From Plutella xylostella (lineage: Eukaryota; Arthropoda; Insecta; Lepidoptera; Plutellidae), in NCBI RefSeq assembly GCF_932276165.1, contig NC_064002.1, positions 2,914,001-2,978,000 on the forward strand: a stretch of DNA of 64,000 nt, in the 5' to 3' direction. Below are positions 46,701 to 58,700 of this stretch, piece after piece. Both the position numbers and the translations under genes were made by a program. Within the stretch, counting starts at the first letter, position 1. Each line of letters opens with the position of its first letter. Under the pieces are notes generated by a model. That model was not told the DNA's origin, did no database searches, and saw only the letters and a program-made list of their open reading frames with translations.

Positions 46701-49700
46701 TCATAGAAATTTAATGACGACTGCCATTGTTTATTATCTAGCCCCGTACATTGAGTAGGGCTGCGGCTACACGTGATGTGATACACAGTACATAGTAGGT
46801 ATATGCATGTTCCCAGGATAGTGGAAGTTATAATTTTACCAAAAGGTAGTCGTCTCGTGCAAGAGCACCGTTACTCGATTTATTCGATATACAACTAGTA
46901 GACAGCTGCTGCGTAGGAGGTTCACGCATTTTTCAACAAAGAGCTCGGATACACACTCACAATCCACTGGGACATAAGGAAGACAGCTAATATGGTGCCA
47001 CTCAGAAACCGCGATGACACTCCGATCATGATCACCCGACAGTAGGATCATAATAAATTCGGTAACTTGTGAAGCGGTATGGTATAGCAACAGCGACTTT
47101 CACGAAATCAGGAATTAGCTCAGTGCTTTCAGGTTGAACAGTCGCCGGTGGGATTCACTTTGCTCACAGCCGAGAAAAGAAAAGACTCAAAGCTGGAATC
47201 TGCCGATGTGTCATGACACTCAAAGATAGTGTCTGGGGGGTCACTTTATATGACGAAAAACGAACTTTCAGTGCACTGCGGCGCGAGCTATCTGTTTGTA
47301 TGTATTAAACGTGCCGAATGCACGACAGCTCTCGTTCGTTCGTTTCTCATCAGTATAGAGTAACGCTCCTGTACTTACCGTGCGTCACCATTCCCATGAG
47401 CAGTCCAATGATCTTTAGGCAGTTTAGAACAAAAGCTGCATTAGACAGTTTCTTCAGCAGAGACATCGAAATAAAAAATTTATTGCACAACTATCCCCAG
47501 TAGCAGTCTACAGGTCACTTTGGGCAGTTCAGAAGAAAGCTGCTTTAACAGAATACCCTACCTCAGCGGAGGCATCAAATTGAAGTGCTATAACACTTGT
47601 AGAAGTGGTGCACGTTACCCGATTTGTCGTCATCCATGCCGATGCAGCTACGGCGACTGCAGGTGGTTACTCAGGTTTCGTTGGTGTGGCCTTGTATGGC
47701 TAACATGACCAACCTTGGCAGTAAACGTTCGTCTGCATATGCCAAAATCACTGATGAATAGCGCACGTTACTCGATACCTTCTAAATAAGTCACTCCTAA
47801 TGATGGCTGATGATGATGACCGTGCTAGCAATAGTGCAGGCGGTTCCGCTGAGCATAAAATCTCTTCCCAGACAGGGGGCGTTTGGATCTGGCAACCAGA
47901 ACAGGAGTGCCAGGTGTGCGCAGCGATGCAGGTGGGACAACACAGCCGCCAGGGCAGGAGTGCATGGCTGGGTCTATGCAGCAATGTAGGTAGCACAAAC
48001 CGGTGGCCAGGGCCAGGACCGGGTGTACGCTGCGATGCAGGTGGCACAAAATGGTGGCCAGGGCCAGGACCGGGTGTACAGCCGCCAGGGCAGGAGTGCA
48101 TGGCTGGGTCTATGCAGCGATGCAGGTACCACAAACCGGTGGCCAGGGCCAGGACCGGGTGTACGCTGCGATGCAGGTGGCACGAGACGGCGGCCAGCGC
48201 AGGAGCACAGGGCCGGGTGTATGCTGCGATGCAGGTGGCACGAACCGGTGGCCAGGGCAGGAGCGCAGGACCGGGTGTACGCTGCGATGCAGGTGCCACG
48301 AGACGGCGGCCAGCGCAGGAGCACAGGGCCGGGTGCAGGTTACACGAAACTTCAATTTCACCGAATCGGCCTGCCTACCCTCAGCGGGTAGGTACCGGCG
48401 GATCACATTACTCCCCGCACATGCCACAATGTCCCAACATACTGAAACTCGGAGCCACGTGCTTACTGTAAAAAATCCTCGGTCCCGGAAAGCTCCTGTT
48501 TGTAAAGCCTTACATAAGCTATAATCAAGTGCATTATTGTAATAGCAAAGTTTTTATCAACAGTTTTCTAAAAATATTAGAAATTGAGGGTAGAAAAATA
48601 TATTTTTATTATTTTTTTCCTGTATAAAATTAACATATGCTTTACTTAAAGCGGTCATTAATGTAAGTATCTAGCTCAAGCGCCACTAGTAGGACCGGAA
48701 TATGTGATCAATCATCACCACGACTATTGAATCGGACCCTACTGCGTGGGATAAAAACCCCAAGCGCCGGAGCATTATGACCAGTGGCTGAGCTTTTAAA
48801 AGCAGTAAATAATAGCATTTTACTCACGGCTTATCAACTCAAACCTTCGTTGCAAAATCCTCAGCAATGGCTGCGTGCGCATCAGCCGGCAGGCCATCAA
48901 GGCACGCTACAGCTCCCGGCAGCGAGGACTCCGCAAATTCAATATTATATTTTTCCCCATCGGAGCGAAGCCGACGAGAACCGTGGCTACATTGAGCCAT
49001 TTTGCCGAAGTGTTCACTTCAAAAATCAAAAACCAACTGAGGCGCGCGGGCGACTCACTCTATTTATATAGGCACCCGCACCTTGCAAATTAAAGGTGGA
49101 GAGAAAAATGGACTTTATTTAACTGTCACTGTGACCCTTATGATGCCGAACACGGAGAAAGTCGAAACGCCATATCTCACAATGTTTAACTAGGTTTCAG
49201 ATAGGCTCAGACTACATAATAATTATTATTTAACTTACCTCCAATTACTTTTATAGTGTTTCCATTATACCCAGTCACTAAGATATCTTCATGAGCAACA
49301 ACGCCATCTTTGTAAGAGCCAGTGTAAAGCGTCTTGCTGAAGAACACTTCAGTGGGAGTGCTTTCTGAAAAATATCGTAAAAAACTGTAAAAATTGTTTT
49401 CAGGGAAACCTAGCCTTGGAATAACTAGAATGTTAGTATATATTTTAGTCTGATAATTAAAATATAAATGTAGAAAATTTTATTTTATCTATGTTTATAA
49501 TTACTTATTACTTAATTTATTTGCAGATTTTTAATTTACCGTTTTACAAAAGTACTTAATGGTATTATATTTTAACGTTTATTACATTACACGTTTAATG
49601 CATAATGTTTGCCTAATGAAATGAGAGTTGGCACCGGACCAAATTGGTGAAGCATGGCTCACATAAATCATGCACACTGTTCACCAAACTAGAGATACAA

Positions 49701-52700
49701 CCAAACCATCTAACCAATAAAAGCAACAGTAAATATTACTTTTTATTTGTTATAAACTCCTATAAGTACCTTGCTATATATTATATACCTATTAAAAAAA
49801 CTTCGTGAATAAGCATCACATCAGTGTCAAAATATACATAAAAAAGAGAGGTAAGATTATAACATGGCACCTGGCGCCTTATTTAAAAAAAAATAAGATG
49901 GTGTATTAAACGGTTGCTCTGTTTTAATTGATTATGAATATGATTACCTATTAAGGCTTAGAAAACCATGTTTTTTTTAAACATACAGAATTACTCATTA
50001 TTACCTTGTACTGTGATTAATAGCAGGACTATACAGGTGACGTAACATAAAAACCTAATAATATGGAATTTTATACCGGCGGCATGGTAAAAACTGATCC
50101 GAGGCATTCCGAGGTATCGATTTTCAGCAAATTTATAAACGTGTCATTTTTCGAAAACTATCGACTTTTTACTAAGGTCAAATAACGATTTTCTTGCCAC
50201 TCCTGAGCTGGCCTATTAGCCCTTTAAGGCATAACTTTAACTTTTGGCACACCCTGTATATGGGGATAGTGTTATAATTATTGCAATAGCCCACCTGATT
50301 GCACAGTGAGCACCAGCACGGCCGCGGCGGTGTCGGCTTGCAGTGTCAGTGTGACGAGCGCCACCCCGGCCGGCAAGGTCGACGACCCCGCCCGCACCAC
50401 CACTACTCCCGATGTCGCTTGAGCGGTGAACAACTCGCTGTACGCTGCAATGTTTTATGTGTGATAAAAAGCAAATAATGGGAGTAGTTACAGTAGACTA
50501 CCATTTTGCTCAGGTAATCTGGTAACTATCATAAAGAACTTACTTCCAGTTATAGTTACAACCGTTCCGTCATAACCAGAAACCTTAATATCTTCATGCT
50601 TGACGTCTCCCTCTGTGTATGTCCCAGTGTATAAAATCTTCTCAAATGATACTTCCTTAGGCTCTGTTGTAAAAAATAGAAAATAAAGTTAATGGCGAAA
50701 TAGATACCTAGACGACCGAATGGCGTAGTGGTTAGTGACCCTGACTACTGAGCCGAAGGTCCCGGGTTCGATTCCCGGCTGGGGCAGATAGATGTTTTAA
50801 CACAGATATTTGTTCTCGGGTCTCGGATGTGCCCGTAAAATGGCAACAGGCCCGCCCCCTATTACATTGGGACTAACATAACGTAACGGCACCAGTAATG
50901 GACACGGACCCAGTAATGGACACTTACAAACTTATTTTGTCTAAAATAAGAGTATGCATAGTTTTACGAAAATTGCAACACCTTAGTTTCAAAGCCTAGA
51001 CATCCCTCCTTGTTATATAAACAAGTTATTTATGTCATCCATTTAGATTAAAAATTGTGAAGAAAAAAAGTTCATTTGTCGGGGGTTCACAAATGAAATG
51101 GAGATTTGTTAAGGAAATTGTTAAAGAGGTAAGTGTAGAATATTGTTGGTAATTTCGTTTTATTTTATTTTAAATTGACTTTCTTGATTTTATGGAAACT
51201 ATACTGAATTTCCGACATATTTTCAAAGGAATAGGACAGCTTACGTTTATGGAAATGATTTCAGAGGGGGGTGTTCATTACTGGTTTGCAAATTTTCAGT
51301 AGATCCAGTTATGGACATGTGTCGAAAATAATGTTTTAAGGTAATGTTGTGTTTTCTTATTTAATTGTCTTTAGAATTTCATAATTATATTGGTAGTTTT
51401 TGTAAAACATGAATAAAATGAAGGATACCAGTCTTGTACAGGTGTCCATAATTGGGTGTCCATAACTGGATGTTTCACATTTTCCATGAAAAACGTATAT
51501 AAGTACGCCCAAGCAAATGGGATGGATATTATGGATGTAAAAGATGGCCACTGCAGCCAAGAGTTATGGAGACACAAACATGTACCACAATGAAATAAAA
51601 TTAGTAATATGATAAGTAGTAGTTAAGCACATCTAAATATGTGAACCCACCAACCCGCAGTGAACCAGCATGGTGGGAAATGGTCCAAGCTTAGGAATGC
51701 AGTTTAGACCTAGAGGCACAAGCACAAAGGTTTCATTCGAGAGAGCCAGGTCCAGGTACTTACAGACCCACAGAGAATAGAAATAGAGAAATAGACAGTG
51801 ATCGTGTGACAAATAGACCAGTGAAGCTTGGTAAGAATACCATGAGAATTTGAAAAGAAGTGGCATTAGGGGGAGAAGGAATTAAGAGCAAAATTTTAGT
51901 AGAAAAAAGGGAAGTGAGAGAAATGGTTCTGAAAAAAAGCTTAAATTAAAAGCATTTTCTAGCTGGTGTAAATGCAAGACCTGGATAACCCAGATGATAT
52001 GATATGACGAGAGGATTGTGGGAACGGAAGAGGTTGAGACGAGAGTGTTGTTGCAGGAGAGAACATTGACCTAGATGTGGGTGCCCGTACGGATACGGTC
52101 AATTTATTTTTTTTATTTTTATATGTGGGGACATCTCACACACGGCCATCCGACCCCAAGCTAGGCAGAACCTGTGTTATGGGCGTCGGACAGCTGATAT
52201 ATCTACACAAATACATAGATAGATAGATACTAAATATAAATATCAACACCCAAGACCCGAGTACAAATATCTGTCATTAAACAAATATCTGCCCCAGCCG
52301 GGAATCGAACCCGGGACCTTCGGCTCAGTAGTCAGGGTCACTAACCACTACGCCATTCGGTCGTCTAAATGTGGTCAATGGTGCATTTACATGTCTGCGA
52401 TGCATGTGGCAGTCAAAACACCTCTCCATTACAGTGATAGATATTTATCACCAACGTTACTAAAGTCGGTACTGTTATACGCTTGCAACACCTGGTAGAC
52501 CACAAAGACGCATAGACACAGATGCTGCAGATATTCATTAACCGCTGTCCCCGGCGGAAATTAAAAATTTTCTGGCCCGAGATCATCTCCAACATAGATC
52601 TGAGGAAAAGCTGCCATGAAGATCCTGTTGGTTCACACATAAAACGCCGCAAATGAAGTTGGAATAGCCATACCCTGCGTAGAGACTAAAACCCAATCTT

Positions 52701-55700
52701 GAGACAGGCTCTCGAATGGGATCCGCAGGGCAAGCGTAAGCAAGGCCGATCTAAATAGACCTTTGGGCGCTCGATCGTATGGAGATGTGGAAAGTTTGAA
52801 TCACGTGGTCCGATGGCTGCTGTCAACAGTCTGGGATAAAAAACTGTTGTGTCTGCCTTCTGTCCCACTGGGGGAACATAATGATACCAAGTAACAGAAT
52901 AAAATGCAGGAGGACAGAATTTATAATGTTGAATTGGAAATTTTTGTGTTTCTGTAAAACTTTTTTTTTCAGAAAGTTAAATTTTCCGTCTTTGATTGTT
53001 CCCATAGTGTAACTAGCGACCAAGCCTGTTGGTGTAAACGGTTATGATTACTAATCATCGTTACAATTATAATAATATAAGCATAAAACAATATTTTATA
53101 CTTTTATCCAATAAAAAATCACTGTCCAACATTGGGTGTCCATAACTGGAGGTTGGGTGTCCATTACTGTGGTTTTAGGACATATTTTACAAATATACAA
53201 TTTCCTGAAATACCAATAGTTTAAATCGAGCTAGTGTATATTCATCTTAAACCTCAAGATATTCCTTCGATTCATACCAACTTTCAATATTCTAACTCAA
53301 AAACTGTGCGAGTAACAGCCAAATCATTTGTAAAAAATCCTTAAGGTGTCCATTACTGGTGCTGTTACGTTAACACTCTGGCGAAAATTGGGTGCAGCAA
53401 TGCACCTCTGCCTACCCCGCAAGGGATACATTAGTACAAGGCGTGTGTGTGTGTGTGTGTGTGTAGATAACTAAATAATACAGTTGCTGATCCTAAAATA
53501 ATTTGCATGCTTAGTAACTCTATTTAAGTAAGTAAAGCAGCAATTTACTTATTGGCGTAGATTGCAGATATTAATTAATTGCAATAGCCCACCTGATTGC
53601 ACAGTGAGCACCAGCACGGCCGCGGCGGTGTCGGCTTGCAGTGTCAGCGTGACGAGCGCGACCCCGGCCGGCAAGGTCAATGACCCCACCGCCTGGACCA
53701 CCACTACTCCCGATGTCGCTTGAGCGGTGAAAAACTCGCTGTACTCTAAAAAGATATATACAGGCGAATTAAGAATCTCCTTGTGGTTGTCTGGAAGAGA
53801 TTACTTTTAGTAATAAGGCCGCCGATTGTACCATTTTTCTTTTCTATGTTTGTGAAACTGTTTCTGTTTGTGTGCAATAAAGAGTATTTTATCTTTATCT
53901 TCTTTTTTGAAGTCGGTTAAGTTGCAAGTGTTAGTCACATGATTTTAGCTTTTAGATTAGCTCGAGATGTTGATTTTGGTAAAAAAGTACAGAGTAAATT
54001 ATTTTCATGAAATTTAAATGTAAATATTATGGCTGCGTTCTCGTTAGACAAACTCTAACGAGTCCAGGCTATTTGCGGCGTTACGCGCGCCCTGTAACGA
54101 GCGAACAGTTTGCCTACTGGGTAGGCAGCCTTTGTGCGCTTCTACTGAATTTCACAATTCATGAAGTTATGCTGTAAAAAAATACCTCCACTTATGTTGA
54201 TGACGGTTCCATCGTAGCCGGATACTTTCATAGCTTCGTGTTCAACTGTGCCATCCTTGAAGGTTCCAGTGTATACTGACTTCTCAAAATATACGTCGCC
54301 TGGGATATCTGTTATTAAACAAATTGTAGTTATTATATCATAAATATTTTTTTGCATCATTTATCATGCATAATGAATAAATATACACGATGGAATTCCA
54401 TCAGTGTACCTAAAAGTAGGTCTCTTCCTGTAAACCTACTGACCTATAAAGACGAACCAGGGATTGCAAAAAGGGTTCAGGTACAAAAATTCAGGTAAGT
54501 AGGTAGGTACAAACGTTATTTAGATGTTAAAAAACTTTGCTTATCATGTACTTGCAATATTTTATGACAAATCTTTGTGTAAAGCTCACCTGTTTCAATA
54601 ACTAGTACCAAGACAGTTCTTGCCTCCCCCGCTTGCAGTTCGAGGGTGACGTGACCGGTGCCTGTCGGCAGCCCGGACACGTCTGTCGCCTGCACGGTGA
54701 CAGTTCCAGCCGAAATACGAGCTTCGAATAATGCTCCATATTCTGAAATAGGATATTATGATGAATTATCTAGTTTTAATTAGGTAGGTAGTATTTTTAA
54801 AATGAAATCATTTTATCATTATCATACAAGGAAAAATAATTCTTTCCTTTTTGTCTTTTGATAGGTACTGTTCAGTGGTCTAGAGATAAAATTTCGACCA
54901 CGACACTAAATTTCATTGAAGTAACCTAACCATGCAACGAAGTATTATACAGGGTGACTTAGTAAGTCATGGTTCAATTAAGATATGGATTTCCATTAAT
55001 TACCAATACTTCAACAGTATGTAGGTAGAGTGCTCGTCTAAACATGTACAGGTGTATTCCATTACACTCTCAATAAACAAATGGGCTGGACGGACATGAC
55101 TGGAGAGTACATAAGCAGTCTCTGGTGATTCCGGAGTTCACCCTGTGTATATTCCGTAAAAAATATGTTACAGATAATGTCAGGTGTGAAAATAAAGTTA
55201 ATATTATAAATTTATAATAACACAAAGAAATGTTAGGAGTTTGATATGAATACATTTCCTTGGCCGAGGCCTATGTCCAGCAGTCGAAAGGTTTCGACTA
55301 ATTGGTAATTTTCTTTGATTTTAACCTTACGAAAGCCTTACGAATAAATTAAGTAGATACAATCATACTTTCAAAAAAATATACTAACGCTTTGTTATTT
55401 TGAGTTAGTGCCTATTTAGTTAAAATTTTATTAGCAATTAGTTATTTAGAATTTGGTAAATAATCTTTAATACACATTGACTCATATATTATACATCTTT
55501 TCAATTTATGACCAATATAAATTATTTCTGGAATTACCAGAATTGGGCACCAGATGCAAGTTGGACCGTTTAATCCAAAAGCATACATCATCATTAATCA
55601 CACTTTCAGTCAATTTGATGATCAGCCTTATACCTATATCCTGAAATACCCTAACTTCGAAACACGGGAGCTCACGCGATTAAAATATGTGGGGACATCT

Positions 55701-58700
55701 AACACACGGCCATCCGACCCCAAGCTAGGCAGAACCTGTGTGATTGATTCGAAGAAGATTAGTCCAGAGACATTTGAACTCCTAGAGTACTCGTATGTAC
55801 CTATTGTGTATTTTTATACTTCACTCAATCCCCACATTTTCCACTCAAAGACACTTAATACAAATGTACTGATCAAAATTATATTAATTTCAACCCGCAA
55901 GTTTCATTTCATTGCCATCTAGGGCGAAAACAATAACAGCCGTTTTTCCGTTTCAGCATCCAGTAAGTGAATTCAAATTATTCAGCTCTTCCATTGTAAA
56001 TTTTCCATTGTCTATGCTTACATGGTGTGTAAATAAACTATTTTTGATTCTCAAGTTCTTACCTCCAAGTACTTCCACGATCGTTCCTTCAAACCCTGTG
56101 ACCACAATATCTTCATGCTGCACCGTCCCTCCAGAGATGACCCCCGTGTAAAGAGCCTTCTCAAACGACACGTCATTTGAAGTTGTGTCTGTAAAGTTTA
56201 AAAGAGCTCATATTATTATATTATATTGATTACGGAAACCTTAAAACTAAACTTACAAAACTACCTATGCTAAGAAACCACAAGCATGTTGAACTAATAA
56301 ATGAAATTAATCTAGAATATTAGTTGGTGACAAACAATGACGTCCTTTCTGAAATGTATAACTTTGAACAATGAAATGTTACAAACACTTTAATATATCT
56401 AGTAAGTACTTGAATTAAGTGTTTTATCATATGATATGACTTGTAATCCCTTAGAAAAACATGATAGTATTGTATTCCTCTACATTAAATTTGCTATGAT
56501 TTATATGTATACGATTATAATCATGTAGATAGATTGGTTAAGTAGGTGCTTTGGTACTCAAGCTCAAGTCAGTGTAGAAAAAAAATATTACGTACAACCA
56601 ACGAGCAATCTCCAACAACATCCCAATTATGTGCCACAAGAAAAAAAACTAACTGTTCCAACTTGAAAGCCGGAGAAACAATCAATATTATATAATATAT
56701 TTGAAAGGATGAATAGGTCTAAGACTCAAGTCATGACCAATAGTGCCAAAAGTAGGGTCGAGGTAGACGGGCAGGAAATAGGATATGTCGATGAGTATAT
56801 CTACTTGGGCCAGATAGCATCCTTCGAAAACAGGCAAGATAAAGAAGTCGAAAGACGCATTAACAACGCCTGGAAGAGCTTCTGGTCCATGAAAGATCTA
56901 ATGAAGGGCACTCTCACTCTAACACTCAAACGCCAACTCATCGACAAGTGTATACTGCCTGTCCTAACCTACGGTGCACAGACTTGGTCTCTGACCGAAC
57001 ATCAGAAGTCCAAACTCAAGGTTTGCCAAAGAGCGATGGAGCGTACTATACTTGGTGTACGAAGGATTGACCGAATCCGGAACACCGCTACGCTCCTCGA
57101 CTCGTATAACTGATGTGGGCGCACAGACTGCGAAGCTGAAGTGGGCCTGGGCAGGCCACGTCTGTCGCATGCACCCGGACCGGTGGGCCAGAATTGTCAC
57201 CGAGTGGGTGCCCAGTGATGGACGTCGGCGTCGCGGAAGACCCAGATGGAGATGGCGAGATGACCTCGACAGGTTTTTGCCTCAATGGCCGAAGGAAGCA
57301 CATGATCGGGAACGGTGGTCAATTCATAAGGAGGCCTTTGCCCAGCAGTGGGACACTATACAGGCTGCATAAAAAAATAAAAAAATTTTGAAAGTGTTAA
57401 AATTGATTGACGACCGAATGGCGTAGTGGTTAGTGACCCTGACTACTGAGCCGAAGGCCCCGGGTTCGATTCCCGGCTGGGGCAGATATTTGTTTAAAAA
57501 AGATATTTGTACTCGGGTCTTGGGTGTTGATATTTATATTTAGTATCTATCTATCTATGTATTTGTGTAGATATATCAGCTGTCCGACACCCATAACACA
57601 GGTTCTGCCTAGCTTGGGGTCTAATGGCCGTGTGTGAGATGTCCCAACATATTTATTTATTTATATTCTTTTTATTTGTAACTAGCTGTTCCCGCGCGCT
57701 TCGCTTCGCCTTAAAAAGTTTTCCGGTGGGAATTCCGGGATAAAAAGTATGTGTACCAAATTTCATTCAAATCCGTTGTGTAGTTGTGGCGTGAAAGAGT
57801 AACAGACAGACAGACACAGTTACTTTCGCATTTATAATATTAGTTAGCATAACTATTGCAATTTTAAACGAATAATATTAATAATATAATAATGAATACG
57901 AGCTCTAACCATATTGTAGTAAGACAATAACTCCCGCCTCCGCTGATTTTGTTCCTGGTTTATTCGCAATTACAGAGAATGAGAGAATATCTTCTGATAA
58001 TTCTGTAGCGAGGAAATCAGCCGTTGGTATTATTGTAACGGAATTCCCGCTCTCACGTATCAGGAACCATCTCGAGCCCTCTGCAATCAAAATATAATTA
58101 AAATTAAACGAGGATAATACAAATTGTTTATAAATATTGACTTCTTGATCAAAAAATTCTAATTACTTAGGTACATTAGGTATTCAAACAGTGATATGTT
58201 TTTAATAAAATAATCTGGATTTTTGCTTACCTTCACTAAGTGCAAAAGTCACTGTTTCATCGTATCCTTGCCGTAAAGATATTTCTGTTTCAAATTTCAA
58301 GCCTCCTGCAGGGCTAAACTTTGCTGCGTAGTATGATTCAGTAAATACTGGTGTGACTACTGAAGTTTCGGTGGCCAAAGTTATAATTATGGTAGCAGAA
58401 GCAGAGATAGCGTTTTTAGAAGTGGCTACAAGCTCAAGGACTATAAAAGACTGGTCTGGTATGGCATCATCAGGTATTGATCCGGATAGAGTTACTACCG
58501 CTCCAGTGTTATCAACAGTAAAATATCTTGCAAGATCTAAAAACAGATAAAATAAATTAGTACCTAACAAAATTCATTCCGACTTAATTGTCGTGAAAAT
58601 AAGTATGTTTTTATTTATGAATTACCTCCTTCTAGGCTGAATGATACAGTTTCGTCATACCCCTCACTTAGCTTTATTACAGATTCAAACTGAAGTGGTT

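Larger units (their letters stand above)
44303..49222. mobile_element. 4.9 kb inverted-terminus element with promoters in its ends
   Basis: A 172-bp block at 44349-44521 is repeated in reverse at 49034-49206 with no difference I can find by eye. Each block starts GCCTATCTGAAACCTAG and ends CGCGCCTCAGTTG. The left end is further folded: 44303-44365 is inverted at 44543-44606, and a third terminus copy (TATTATGTAGTCTGAGCC..., 44604-44650) matches the outermost right end. The interior has no recognised transposase, polymerase or capsid gene. It could be a foldback DNA transposon, or an integrated element whose terminal repeats carry promoters; I cannot assign a class. Confidence 0.6.
44009..49238 (-). 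other. 5.2 kb cadherin intron filled by one element
   Basis: Almost entirely the inverted-terminus element 44303-49222; the remaining 300 bp show nothing. Confidence 0.6.
50881..53370. mobile_element. 2.49 kb element with 25-bp inverted repeats, TA target duplication
   Basis: Ends ACGTAACGGCACCAGTAATG and its inverse (24 of 25 bases pair over ACGTAAC(G/A)GCACCAGTAATGGACAC), flanked by TA. Removing it restores the SINE (ACTAACA-TA-ACACTCTGG). Subterminal copies of TGTCCAT(A/T)ACTGG occur at about 50908, 51304, 51443-51471, 53134 and 53155. A TA duplication suggests the Tc1/mariner superfamily or another TA-targeting group; no DDE transposase was found. It carries a SINE and an RTE fragment inside. 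Confidence 0.7.

Noticed and set aside
47748..48524. Further ORFs on both strands across the minisatellite
   Set aside because: Openness comes from stop-free repeat units; only the plus frame starting at 47800 has a unique leader and is listed with low confidence.
50711..50790. Possible tRNA gene
   Set aside because: The tRNA-like head is followed by SINE body and recurs at 52365 and 57409, so it is a SINE promoter region.
55554..55922. 122-codon plus ORF
   Set aside because: Overlaps a SINE-body scrap (CACGGCCATCCGACCCCAAG) and has no family match.
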